A DNA stretch of 64,000 nt from Blastopirellula sp. J2-11 (GTDB lineage: Bacteria > Planctomycetota > Planctomycetia > Pirellulales > Pirellulaceae). Shown here piece after piece: positions 7,959-16,130 of this stretch. The stretch spans positions 5,952,001 through 6,016,000 of the forward strand of contig NZ_CP097384.1 of assembly GCF_024584705.1 (NCBI RefSeq). The letters run 5' to 3'. The position numbers were made by a program, and so were the translations under genes. Position 1 is the stretch's first letter. Every line of letters begins with the position of its first letter. A model generated the notes under the pieces. The model ran no database searches. It had not been told where the DNA came from and was given only the letters and a program-made list of their open reading frames with translations.

Positions 7959-8954
7959 TTAACGGTAAACCCACTCGTAGTCAACCTGACCCTGGACGCC
8001 GAAACGAATCTCGTCTTCATGTTCGTTATAGCGGTCGCCGGGACGCCAAAAATTGAGTTTGAGCGTCTTGGTCTGGTACTCGCGATGCGCCCCGATCTTC
8101 ATTGGATCGACGTTTTCCGGCTTGTCGGTCCAGCGATAAGCGTTGGTCAGCCCATCAACATAGATTGAGAAGTAGTCGGTATTGGGATCAATGTCTTCCC
8201 AGATCGCGACGCCCCAGACGCCGTTGTCGACTTCTTCCGAACTGACCGGCATGTCAAAGCGGCTTACCGAAACCGTGTCGTACAAAGGAGTTCCCCCCAT
8301 CTCACGAGCCGCAATCGGCTCCATCGCCACCGGGACGAGCCGGTCGAGATATTCCTTCTTTTGGTCGCTCGATTCGAGCACGAATCGCGGGAAAAAGCGG
8401 ATCGGTGCGGTCGAGCCGCTTGCCTGGACCGCTTCGTACAGCGTGTCGCCGGTCTCAAAGGTGGTCGCCGTCGCTTCTAGCGGGTTTCCCATGTTGCGAA
8501 CACGGAAGACCATATACCACAACGTCTTACGCTGCATCTTGCCGGTCGGCTGCGGCACGTCGACTTCGATCATGCGGATCGGTTTGAACGAGAAATCGAG
8601 CCCCCAGACGTTGCGGCGATAAATGACCTGTTCGGCCATCGCTTTCAACGTCCGCGTCTCGGGCAACGTTTCTGGCGTCCAATCCAACCCTTGGGCGCCT
8701 TTGAGGATCTCGAGGATCGGCTCGGGCCCGGTAAACGTCTCTTCCGACCGCAGGTCGCTCGGAATGTTGGTCAGCACCCCTTCGGCAAAGACCCGCCGCG
8801 GCGGATTATGCGGATTTTTTGGGCCTGCCGCCGCCGGTTGCGCCGCCGCAGTATTGATCGCCACAGCGCCGCCGCCAGGCTGTTGAGCAACGGCCAAAGG
8901 CGCAGCACAAAGGGCGAACAGTAGCAGCGCAGCGGTATTTGTACGACGCAACAT
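7959..8954 (-). CDS. Hypothetical exported protein, 331 aa
   Basis: I do not recognise a characterised family, though it has the look of a planctomycete-conserved protein. Residues 1-23 (MLRRTNTAALLLFALCAAPL and on) form a signal peptide ending near VAQQ, followed by a low-complexity Gly/Ala/Pro linker to about residue 50. The folded part (about 55-331) is soluble, rich in aromatic residues, and ends in EIRFGVQGQVDYEWVYR. No catalytic or metal motif stands out. It lies 91 bp upstream of rpmA on the same strand; the gap makes co-transcription possible but not assured. Confidence 0.8.
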   Translation of the reverse strand: MLRRTNTAALLLFALCAAPLAVAQQPGGGAVAINTAAAQPAAAGPKNPHNPPRRVFAEGVLTNIPSDLRSEETFTGPEPILEILKGAQGLDWTPETLPETRTLKAMAEQVIYRRNVWGLDFSFKPIRMIEVDVPQPTGKMQRKTLWYMVFRVRNMGNPLEATATTFETGDTLYEAVQASGSTAPIRFFPRFVLESSDQKKEYLDRLVPVAMEPIAAREMGGTPLYDTVSVSRFDMPVSSEEVDNGVWGVAIWEDIDPNTDYFSIYVDGLTNAYRWTDKPENVDPMKIGAHREYQTKTLKLNFWRPGDRYNEHEDEIRFGVQGQVDYEWVYR

Positions 8955-9310
8955 GCTGGCGATTCCAGACGGGTAGAGCTATCGAAGACGAGTCAGGGCC
9001 ACCAAAAAGCCGTAACCCAAGCCTTCAAGTATACTTGCCTAAATTGCCCAGGGTCAAGTTTCTGGGGAAAAGCGGCGGAAAACAGGAGATTGGCGGCACT
9101 TCAGCAACCACCCAGGGGGGAGGTCAGGCCTCGGTCTGACGAAATGCGGCCACATTCAATCTGGAATAACACCGAGTCGCAGGGCGCCGGATCGCACACA
9201 TGCAAGAAAGCCCTCCCGAGAGAAAGCATTGCAGGTTACAAAAAGTATTACCTATGTGTCCGGTCTAGACCCACAGCGGACGCAACGGGCTGACCGGAAG
9301 GACTGCTAGA
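8955..9310. other. Divergent intergenic region, no feature seen
   Basis: About 355 bp between the start of the exported-protein gene (minus) and a small membrane-protein gene (plus). It should hold both promoters. I see no RNA gene, repeat or clear operator. Confidence 0.4.
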
Positions 9311-9619
9311 ATGGTGATTTTCGTAATCGGAGCGGTCATCTCTGTCGTCGTGCCGGCATCAATGATCCGTCAATGGTTGAGCCTGTGGATGGCGACTGCT
9401 GCCTTTGCGGCGTTGTCACTGTTGCTGCTGTCGCCGGCGGATATGGGCGCGTGGATGTCGCGAGTCTGGCCGCTTACGCTGGGCTTGACGATTTTGTCGT
9501 GTGCGGCCGCTTGGATCGGGCGCAAGCTGGTCAGAAGAGACGATGGCTGGGGCTATGCTTTCCGTCTGGCGGTGATTTTTACTCCCCTGTTGTGGGGCGC
9601 TGCGAATTGCTTGGACTAG
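9311..9619 (+). CDS. Small membrane protein, 102 aa
   Basis: I do not recognise the family. It reads as three to four hydrophobic helices (about residues 1-18, 22-42, 52-68, 83-99) with a basic loop KLVRRDDGWGYAFR, which would place that loop in the cytosol. GGAAGG lies 7-9 nt before the ATG, which supports translation. It stands alone between a divergent gene and a repeat element. It is short, so I rate it as probable rather than certain. Confidence 0.55.
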   Translation: MVIFVIGAVISVVVPASMIRQWLSLWMATAAFAALSLLLLSPADMGAWMSRVWPLTLGLTILSCAAAWIGRKLVRRDDGWGYAFRLAVIFTPLLWGAANCLD

Positions 9620-10320
9620 CTGGCTGAGTTGCACGCTCAGCTCACAGCGCGAAGAAAACCGAACCCTGCCCGGCAGCGTTAGTCAATCAATGTGAACGTG
9701 CAGCTTCGTTCCAATTCTTCTCCCAAATCCCCCCTACGCCGGCGCAGTCAATGCGCCGGCGTCGTGAGCTCATGCCGTTAAGTCGGCTGCTCGAATTAAG
9801 TGCCGGGAACTTTAAAACTCGGGTCCTGGATCTTGATCAACTTCATATGGTGGTCCGAGATCGGGCGATTCTGGCGGCTAGAGCGGTTTCCTGCTAGCTG
9901 CCCCATTTTGATTTTCCAGCGATTGAAAGTGAAGCCGGTGCTGCGCGGCACGTATCGACATCAACCGCACGGCGTTAGCCGCGGTTTTTGTCTCCAATTT
10001 TCCGTCGACAAAGAGTTCCTGTCAGAAACCGCGGCTAACGCCGTGCGGCTGATTTTGGGGGAGAAGCTAGACGACAGGGGACTCTTTGTTCAGCTTGCTG
10101 AATACCGCTCTAGGATGCACAAAGAGTGGCGGAGTTAACGAATATCGGAATGAGCACAGGCCCTATGGCCACGACTTGCATGGAAATAGACCCCGAAGGT
10201 AATTCAGCTGCGAACGCAGAAACCGTCTGCCGGCAAGTAACTCGTTCACTGTAGCCCTCGTAATCAGCGTCAGAACGATCGGGGCCGAAGGAAGATCGAT
10301 GAGCGAAGTCCGCAGGACTT
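9620..10320. other. Gene-free region containing an inverted-repeat element
   Basis: 700 bp between the small membrane-protein gene and the BASS transporter. A 6-bp stem hairpin (GCTGAG/CTCAGC, 9623-9641) follows the small gene. The centre is filled by the nested inverted repeat at 9878-10113. The remaining sequence shows no convincing open frame. Confidence 0.55.
9878..10113. repeat. Nested inverted repeats, MITE-like 236-bp element
   Basis: The outer ends are CTAGAGCGGT (9878-9887) and its exact complement ACCGCTCTAG (10104-10113). Inside, a perfect 23-bp arm beginning CCGCACGGCGTTAGCCGCGG (9965-9987) is repeated inverted at 10026-10048, and the match extends a few bases further with one mismatch. 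The element encodes nothing. Terminal inverted repeats with an inner hairpin are the structure of a small non-autonomous mobile or palindromic element. I see no clear target-site duplication. Confidence 0.65.
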
Positions 10321-11301
10321 TCAAGCCTGCGGGGAGGTTGGCAGCGGCGGCGCCTCTTCGCTGACAGTTTGGCTTCTCCAGTAGGTCGCGAGGATCGAGC
10401 TGGTGATCGCGCTCCAAGGACCGTAGACGGCGGAACCGAGTGCGATGACCGGCGAGTGGAGGACGTTGATCGCGAGCCCTGTCGCCATGCCGCCATTTTG
10501 AATGCCGACTTCCAGCGCGATCGTACGGCATTCGATTTCGCCAACTCCCAGACAACGCGCGCTCCAATAGCCGACGGCGTAGGCGACTCCGTTTTGGCAG
10601 AGGACGGCCAGGAATAGAGTCAGGCCGACGCTGCGGATATCGTCGCGCGCCAGCGCAATGGTGATCGCCACAATCAAGCAGATCCCCAGCATCGCAACAA
10701 CCGGCATAACCAGTTTGACTTGCCGAACCCACCGACTGGCGTATTGATTCGCGAGCAATCCCAGTAAGACCGGCAACAAGATCATTTGAAAAATGGACCA
10801 TGCCATCGGGAGGATCTCGAGTGGGACGTACTCGCCTGCTAACAGCAGCATCGCCAGCGGCGTCAGGATGGGAGAGCAAATGGTCGAACAAGCGGTCATC
10901 GTGACTGACAACGGCACGTTGGCGCCAGCGATATAGGCGATGACGTTCGACGCAACTCCGCCGGGGCAACTGCCGATCAAGATTAACCCGGCCGCTACTT
11001 CGGTTTGTAGCCCGAATAAGCGAACCGATCCGTATGCGAGCAACGGCATGAAGATGAATTGACAGAGAACGCCGATCAAGACGGTCCGCGGCATTTTCAG
11101 CACGCGGCCAAAGTCGGCGAACGTGAGGGATACGCCCATGCCAAACATGATGACTTGGACTAACGGGGCGATCGCTTGCCGCGGCTGCCAGCCGTTCCCT
11201 TCCCATTGATAGAGCGCAGGGAAAAAGTAGCCGGAGGCGGCGAAGGCGAGCACAGCGACCGTAAAGGAAAGCTGCGCAAAAGTTTGACGTAAGCTGGACA
11301 T
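10321..11301 (-). CDS. Bile acid:sodium symporter (BASS) family transporter
   Basis: A sodium-coupled importer of organic anions in the inner membrane. The 326 residues hold about ten hydrophobic helices. Family signatures are GSCPGGVASNVIAYIAGAN (about residues 110-128), where the sodium and substrate crossing motif lies, and ALEVGIQNGGMATGLAI in the second half. The name does not fix the substrate: relatives carry pyruvate, pantothenate, keto acids or bile acids. It starts 25 bp after the sialidase-like gene and is probably last in that operon. Because the aldolase in the operon would yield pyruvate or another keto acid, transport of a sugar acid or keto acid is a reasonable guess. Confidence 0.9.
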   Translation of the reverse strand: MSSLRQTFAQLSFTVAVLAFAASGYFFPALYQWEGNGWQPRQAIAPLVQVIMFGMGVSLTFADFGRVLKMPRTVLIGVLCQFIFMPLLAYGSVRLFGLQTEVAAGLILIGSCPGGVASNVIAYIAGANVPLSVTMTACSTICSPILTPLAMLLLAGEYVPLEILPMAWSIFQMILLPVLLGLLANQYASRWVRQVKLVMPVVAMLGICLIVAITIALARDDIRSVGLTLFLAVLCQNGVAYAVGYWSARCLGVGEIECRTIALEVGIQNGGMATGLAINVLHSPVIALGSAVYGPWSAITSSILATYWRSQTVSEEAPPLPTSPQA

Positions 11302-11326
11302 CAGGAGGGGGCTTTCTCGCTAGACG

Positions 11327-12529
11327 CTATTCGACAGATAACTGCTCAAGCGGAATGATCGCCAGCTCGGCGCTGTTGTCATTTCCGGCGCGCATGATCG
11401 CTCCCCCGTTGTTCGAGTAACCGACATACAGCTTCCCTTCATGCTCGATCGCATAGGGATACGAGAGGGCCGCACGAGGATGCGATTCTCCGGGACCTTC
11501 TGGGAATTGAGCCTGGCGAATCACCCAAATCTTCGACAGCTGCGCCTCGCCGGGTCGGCTGACGGCGATCGTCAACGGATAACGCCGATTTCCCGAGTCG
11601 GCGGTGGTCGTCGCTATGAGATAACGTTGCCCGTTACTCAACGTTCCGGCGCATGGCTTCGACGTAACCATCGGCAAGTTGCTGGGCTGCATCTTGGTCC
11701 ATGTTTTACCGTAATCATCGCTCACGGCGACCAGCGCTTCGGCTTTGTGGCCATAGCGGCAAATGTTGATAATCTGCGGGCCGTCGACCCAAATCGTCGA
11801 TTCTCCCCACATGCCGCCGACATCTTCGCGTTTGGGAATCACGACCAATTTCCAAGCGGTCATGTCGTCACCGTCGCTGATTGCGACGCCGGCCGAGGTT
11901 CTTTTATTCACGCACAGTCCCGGCATAATCCAGTTGCCGTCGTCCATCTTCACTGGCGCAGTCATCGGCCAAAAACCCCCCTCCACGACGACTCCTTCCG
12001 GCGTCCACTTGCCGGTCGCTTCGTCCAGCGTATAGGCGCGGGTGTGAACGCCTTTCCGCATTTCGCGATAGGCGCCGAGAAAAGCCCACAGCTTGTCACC
12101 GGTCGAATGAAAGACTCCATGACTGACGCCCAAACCTGGCTGGTCATCGGTATCGATCGGCAGGACTTCGCTCCAAGTCTTGCCGGCATCGTCGCTCACG
12201 CGATATCGGGCTTCTTCCGTATCGGTGTTCTCCGAACCCCGATTATGTCCGAACGAAGCGTAGAGCCGGTCATGATGCCAGGCCAACGCGACGCCATGCA
12301 AAAATCGGTATCCGTCTTGCTTGAATTCGTACGGTTTGATTACCCGGAATTCGACGTCGCTTAACTCCGGCAGTTGAGCGGCCGGCAGCACCTGTTGGTC
12401 GGCTCGCCAGATGTGGTGCGGGTTCGCCGCCGAGTCTTGATTACTCAAGCGCTCTTCGGCGTCGGCAATGTCACACCACGGGCCGCCGAGAGCGGCCCAG
12501 GCGATCGTAAATATCCAGAAGTTTTTCAT
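11327..12529 (-). CDS. Exported sialidase-like (BNR/Asp-box) protein
   Basis: Probably a six-bladed beta-propeller acting outside the cytoplasmic membrane on acidic sugars, or simply binding glycans. A signal peptide covers about residues 1-24 (MKNFWIFTIAWAALGG and on). Two Asp boxes are visible, SDDAGKTW at 112-119 and SDDYGKTW near 269-276. I chose the ATG at 12529 over the longer frame because the signal peptide starts there. The sialidase Arg triad cannot be confirmed by eye, so activity on sialic acid is unproven. It lies between the aldolase-like gene and the BASS transporter on the same strand. Confidence 0.8.
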   Translation of the reverse strand: MKNFWIFTIAWAALGGPWCDIADAEERLSNQDSAANPHHIWRADQQVLPAAQLPELSDVEFRVIKPYEFKQDGYRFLHGVALAWHHDRLYASFGHNRGSENTDTEEARYRVSDDAGKTWSEVLPIDTDDQPGLGVSHGVFHSTGDKLWAFLGAYREMRKGVHTRAYTLDEATGKWTPEGVVVEGGFWPMTAPVKMDDGNWIMPGLCVNKRTSAGVAISDGDDMTAWKLVVIPKREDVGGMWGESTIWVDGPQIINICRYGHKAEALVAVSDDYGKTWTKMQPSNLPMVTSKPCAGTLSNGQRYLIATTTADSGNRRYPLTIAVSRPGEAQLSKIWVIRQAQFPEGPGESHPRAALSYPYAIEHEGKLYVGYSNNGGAIMRAGNDNSAELAIIPLEQLSVE

Positions 12530-12551
12530 CGGTGAGATCTTTATAAGGGGC

Positions 12552-12587
12552 AAAGATGGGGAAAGATGGGGAAAGATGGGGAAAGAT
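12552..12587. repeat. 10-bp tandem repeat (AAAGATGGGG) between operon genes
   Basis: Three exact copies of AAAGATGGGG plus a partial fourth fill the 57-bp gap between the aldolase-like and sialidase-like genes and touch the aldolase stop codon. On the transcribed (minus) strand this reads CCCCATCTTT repeats. Such short tandem repeats can change copy number by slippage and so alter spacing between cistrons. Confidence 0.85.
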
Positions 12588-13504
12588 TAGCGTGCGGCGC
12601 ACAATTCGTCGTTGGTCAGCACCACGCCGGCGCCGATCAACGCCTCACGAATCGGCTCTTTTTGCACAGCGGAAGTCGCCGGCATCGGCGGTCGCGGAAC
12701 GCCGCCGCCGCGTCCTTGCAGCTCCATGCAATAACGAATGTTCGCGGGCAAATTGTGATCGAAGATCGCGTTCCAGATCGGCAAGATTTTTTCGTGCAGT
12801 TCTTTACCTCGCTGATGATCGCCGGCTTGAACGGCGTTCCATTGCTCGACGCACAAGCCAGGCACGGCGGTCAAGGTCGCCGCGATTGCGCCGACCGCGC
12901 CCAATGCGTATGACGGATACAGCAGGGCGTCGACGGCGCTCATGATGCGCGCACGATCGCCGACCATCATCAACAAGTCCGCCAGCAGCTTGAGATCGCC
13001 GGCGCTTTGCTTGACGCCGATCACGCCGTCGACGCTGTCGATAATGCGAGTGAGCAATTGCGGCGACAAGTAAGCCCAAGGAACGACGTTGTAGATGATC
13101 AACGGCAGCTCGGTTTCTGCCGTGATATCGGCGAAGTATTTGGTCATCGCGTCATCGTCGGGACGAAAGACGTAGTGGACCGGCGTGACCTGCAGCGCGG
13201 CGACGTTGAGGTCGCGAACCGCGAGTCCGCGTTCGATCACCGCCGCCGTGCTGTCGGCAATAATGCCGGTGATTACCGGCACGCTCCCGGCCGCTTCTTC
13301 GCAGACGACCGCCGTGATCAAGCGGGTTTCCTCGACCGACAACGTTTGCCCTTCGCCGGTACTGCCGCAAACGGCCAATCCATGGACCTGCGCCGTATCG
13401 ATGAGATAACGCGTTTCGGCTCTTAACGCTTCTTCATCGATCGATCCATCCGCGCGAAACGGGGTGACCATCGGCGGAACAATGCCGGTTATATTTTCGT
13501 ACAT
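12587..13504 (-). CDS. Dihydrodipicolinate synthase / N-acetylneuraminate lyase family aldolase
   Basis: A class I TIM-barrel aldolase that cleaves or condenses a pyruvate-containing substrate via a Lys Schiff base. Visible motifs are GSTGE at residues 47-51, IIYNVVP with the conserved Tyr138, and GVKQSAGD with the Schiff-base Lys165. GSTGE, rather than the GTTGE of DapA, is more like N-acetylneuraminate lyase. I start at 13504 (MYENITGIVPPMVTPF), where family members begin. Together with the exported sialidase-like protein next to it, this suggests breakdown of sialic acid or another acidic sugar. Other keto-acid aldolase activities in this superfamily cannot be excluded. Confidence 0.88.
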   Translation of the reverse strand: MYENITGIVPPMVTPFRADGSIDEEALRAETRYLIDTAQVHGLAVCGSTGEGQTLSVEETRLITAVVCEEAAGSVPVITGIIADSTAAVIERGLAVRDLNVAALQVTPVHYVFRPDDDAMTKYFADITAETELPLIIYNVVPWAYLSPQLLTRIIDSVDGVIGVKQSAGDLKLLADLLMMVGDRARIMSAVDALLYPSYALGAVGAIAATLTAVPGLCVEQWNAVQAGDHQRGKELHEKILPIWNAIFDHNLPANIRYCMELQGRGGGVPRPPMPATSAVQKEPIREALIGAGVVLTNDELCAAR

Positions 13505-13589
13505 CTTGATTCGGATCCTTGGATTGAAATAGAAAGCTTGCAAATTGGCGAGAAAGTTTTTCAGGTTTTCAAAATCGTGAAACGCTTTG

Positions 13590-14006
13590 TTACTGCGCCC
13601 CTATGCGGGGAACGGCAAAGTCATGTTGGCCATCTGCGCGAGGAAGCTCGACGGTGGTGTTAAACGGCAGGAATAGGGAGTTGTCGACATCGGGGTTCGC
13701 TGGCCGCGTTCCGTCAGTGCCGATGATGGTGACTTTGAAATGGCCGCCGATATGCCCGGCGTCGGCACGCGTTTGGTATCTCCCGTTTTTGATGTCGGCG
13801 ACAGCGGCCGGTCCGGTATTGCCTTGAGAGGAATCAGGCTCTAGTAAAATTCGACCGAAAGGAATCGGCTTGCCGTTGAACTTCGCCGAGCCGGAAAGCT
13901 CGAATCTGGGCGGTCCCGGGATCGGTTGAGAGCAACCGCTCGCGCCCCAGATCATCCAAAGGGAGAGCGATACGGTCAGCAGAAAACGATTTTGCGGTGC
14001 GTTCAT
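13590..14006 (-). CDS. Small lipoprotein paired with DUF1559 protein
   Basis: A predicted lipoprotein of 138 residues. The N-terminus has a hydrophobic stretch LLTVSLSLWMIWGASGC ending in a lipobox Cys, so it is probably lipid-anchored. The mature part is a small beta-rich domain (FELSGSAKFNGKPIPFGRI) like the regulatory carboxypeptidase/Ig-like fold often seen in such planctomycete proteins. The start overlaps the DUF1559 stop by 4 bp (ATGA), indicating translational coupling. A similar DUF1559-lipoprotein pair occurs at 30256-31776, so the two likely work together, but the role is unknown. Confidence 0.82.
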   Translation of the reverse strand: MNAPQNRFLLTVSLSLWMIWGASGCSQPIPGPPRFELSGSAKFNGKPIPFGRILLEPDSSQGNTGPAAVADIKNGRYQTRADAGHIGGHFKVTIIGTDGTRPANPDVDNSLFLPFNTTVELPRADGQHDFAVPRIGAQ

Positions 14007-14974
14007 TGCGATCCTCCAATCGGCAGGCCATCGCTGCGCGTCGCCATCTGGCGATAGATCGAGAGGTCCATCGTTTCGGTCGCAAAATGGACCGATGCGT
14101 CGCCGCGAATAAACTGCGCTCCGCCAACGTGCCAACTGCCGAAGGCGCGGGTATGCGTGCCGACGACGGCGCCGATGCCGGCCGGATGATCCGTATAAGG
14201 CCCATTCGCCGGGTTGTAGTCGACCAGCGGATTGTTAATCGGATCGACCGCGGCGGCGACAACATTGACATGGCTCGAAGTCCCCGCATTGCGGACCGTT
14301 GAAGCCCAGGTGAAGTACGTGTCGTAAGGGGTGTTTTGACCGACGGCGAACCACCAGCGAGATTCGCCAACCATCCAGGTGTTCGTCGTCCCGTCGGTCA
14401 CGTCGCGCAAACCGATTTTGGAGTTCATAAACAGCATGCCGCTGTCGAAGAACAGACGTTGATTGCTGGCGGTTCCCGTCGCACACAGCGCATCGGCGAG
14501 GGCGCCGCCTCCTTGAACTCCGCGATAGTTCGTATTCGGCTCATCGGTGCTCGCATTCGGATCAGTCGGGCATTGATAGGCCGAGTTCGGGATGATTTGC
14601 AGCGCTTCGTTGGTGCTGCTCCCTTCGTTGGCGATACCGGCGAACGTCCCTTTAAAATCAAACTGATCGTAGCGCGCATTTTGCTCGAGAAACGGCAAGA
14701 TCATGACGGTCCACGGAGCGCCGCGACGAGCGGAACTTGCCGGGGGGCACGCATTCGGCTCGATGATCGTTCCAAAGGGAAACGTCCGATGCGTATCGTG
14801 ATAATTGTGCAGTGAAAGACCGATCTGTTTCATTCGGTTTTTGCAGTCTAAACGGCGCGCCGCTTCCCGGGCCTGTTGAACCGCCGGCAACAGCAGGGCG
14901 ATGAGGACGCCGATAATCGCGATCACGACCAACAGCTCGACAAGCGTAAAGCCGCGTGGGGCATGGCGTGGCAT
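14003..14974 (-). CDS. DUF1559 protein with prepilin-type N-terminus
   Basis: A planctomycete-specific family. The N-terminus [20 protein letters not shown] (residues 7-26) is a type IV prepilin cleavage/methylation motif followed by a hydrophobic helix. [20 protein letters not shown] and LHNYHDTHRTFP are DUF1559 hallmarks, and the C-terminal HVGGAQFIRGDASVHF matches the conserved H-x-G-G end. It is probably processed by prepilin peptidase and sits at the cell surface or in a pseudopilus-like structure. GGAAGGAA precedes the ATG. It heads the minus-strand run through the lipoprotein, aldolase, sialidase and transporter genes. Confidence 0.95.
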   Translation of the reverse strand: MPRHAPRGFTLVELLVVIAIIGVLIALLLPAVQQAREAARRLDCKNRMKQIGLSLHNYHDTHRTFPFGTIIEPNACPPASSARRGAPWTVMILPFLEQNARYDQFDFKGTFAGIANEGSSTNEALQIIPNSAYQCPTDPNASTDEPNTNYRGVQGGGALADALCATGTASNQRLFFDSGMLFMNSKIGLRDVTDGTTNTWMVGESRWWFAVGQNTPYDTYFTWASTVRNAGTSSHVNVVAAAVDPINNPLVDYNPANGPYTDHPAGIGAVVGTHTRAFGSWHVGGAQFIRGDASVHFATETMDLSIYRQMATRSDGLPIGGSQ

Positions 14975-15154
14975 GGAAATTCCTTCCGGAATAGAGAGGA
15001 GAGGAAAAGAATTGGAATTATCACAATCTTTCCTCTATGCTGATCGGTTGCGCCCCAGAAAACAACGTTGGATTCGCATCGATCGATGCACGAATTCACC
15101 TAGTCCTCCAAGCGGCCGTCTTGCCGTTGATCGCTCCCGAAAGAACGATTTCGC

Positions 15155-15958
15155 ATGATTACCCCGATGCGATCCGTCACCGAATTACGTGCGACGATCG
15201 AAGGTTTTGCTGCGCGCGTTGCGGCGCAGCGTGTTCAAGAGGATGTCAGTCTGCAGCCGTTGCTCGATCAGTTCAGCCGCATGAAAGCGGCTGCCCAGAC
15301 GGCCGACTATGACGAGTTCGCCGCCTGCGATCAGGCGTTTCATCAAGCGATCATCGAAGTCGCCGACGTACCCTCGTTATTCGAAGCTTGGCGAACCGTA
15401 TTTGAGACGCAGCATCCTTTTCGGATGGAGACGTTGCAGCGCTGTTGGCCGGATCTCTCGATGCTGCACGAATCGCATCGGCCGTTAGTCGAAGCGATCG
15501 CCAGCGGCAATTCTCAAGAGGCCGAAGAAGCGTCGATCGCGCATCTCGACGCGATATGGTTTCGCTTGGCCGTCGCTTCCGACGACCCTTCGCTACCACG
15601 CGATCCCTTGTCACGAGCTTGCGCCTATCTCGCTTTTCATTTCAGCGAGCCGATCCGCCTGACGGTTGTCGCCAGAGAAATCGCCGGGTGCACCGCTGGG
15701 CATCTAGCGCGGCTCTTTCGCGACGAACTCGATCTGAGCTTTAGCGAGTATCTGATCGAACTTCGGATGCAAAAAGGAGCGCAGCTGTTGCAGAATACGA
15801 GTCGCGCCATTCAAGACGTCGCCAGGCGGGTCGGCTATCAAGATCCGTCACGTTTTACCCGGCATTTCCGCCGTCGCTTTGGACAAACGCCAGGCATGTT
15901 TCGCGAGAAATACAAGTTCAATCAGCGGAAGACGCGAAGCGGCTATTCGGCGATGTAG
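15155..15958 (+). CDS. Transcriptional regulator with FCD ligand domain and AraC DNA-binding domain
   Basis: Residues about 10-135 resemble the FCD domain normally found at the C-terminus of GntR-type regulators. The four metal/ligand positions appear as Asp59, His63, His108 and His130. Residues about 151-255 are a two-HTH AraC/XylS domain, with IQDVARRVGYQDPSRFTRHF and FRRRFGQTPG. The usual GntR winged helix is missing, so the domains are joined in an unusual order. FCD domains bind small carboxylates, often via a metal ion. The gene is divergent from the DUF1559-aldolase-sialidase-transporter run and is the likely regulator of it. The start has only a weak ribosome site; 15170 is an alternative. 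Confidence 0.85.
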   Translation: MITPMRSVTELRATIEGFAARVAAQRVQEDVSLQPLLDQFSRMKAAAQTADYDEFAACDQAFHQAIIEVADVPSLFEAWRTVFETQHPFRMETLQRCWPDLSMLHESHRPLVEAIASGNSQEAEEASIAHLDAIWFRLAVASDDPSLPRDPLSRACAYLAFHFSEPIRLTVVAREIAGCTAGHLARLFRDELDLSFSEYLIELRMQKGAQLLQNTSRAIQDVARRVGYQDPSRFTRHFRRRFGQTPGMFREKYKFNQRKTRSGYSAM

Positions 15959-16130
15959 TTCGGAAAGGATTCAGGCGTTCGCGACTTCAAAAGGAGCGTC
16001 TCGAATTCATGTCACGCTGGTCCGCCAGCACGTTTTTGCTCGAAGTTCGCACGAACCTGTGCGACAACCGGCCTTTCGATCTTGTAGCATGGAAAGGGAC
16101 ATGACGAGGACCAGGACCGAGGGAAGAACG

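Noticed and set aside
10163-11206. 347-residue minus-strand frame overlapping the BASS transporter
   Set aside because: It shares the region with a complete BASS transporter in another frame and is Arg-rich without motifs, so it is a shadow frame.
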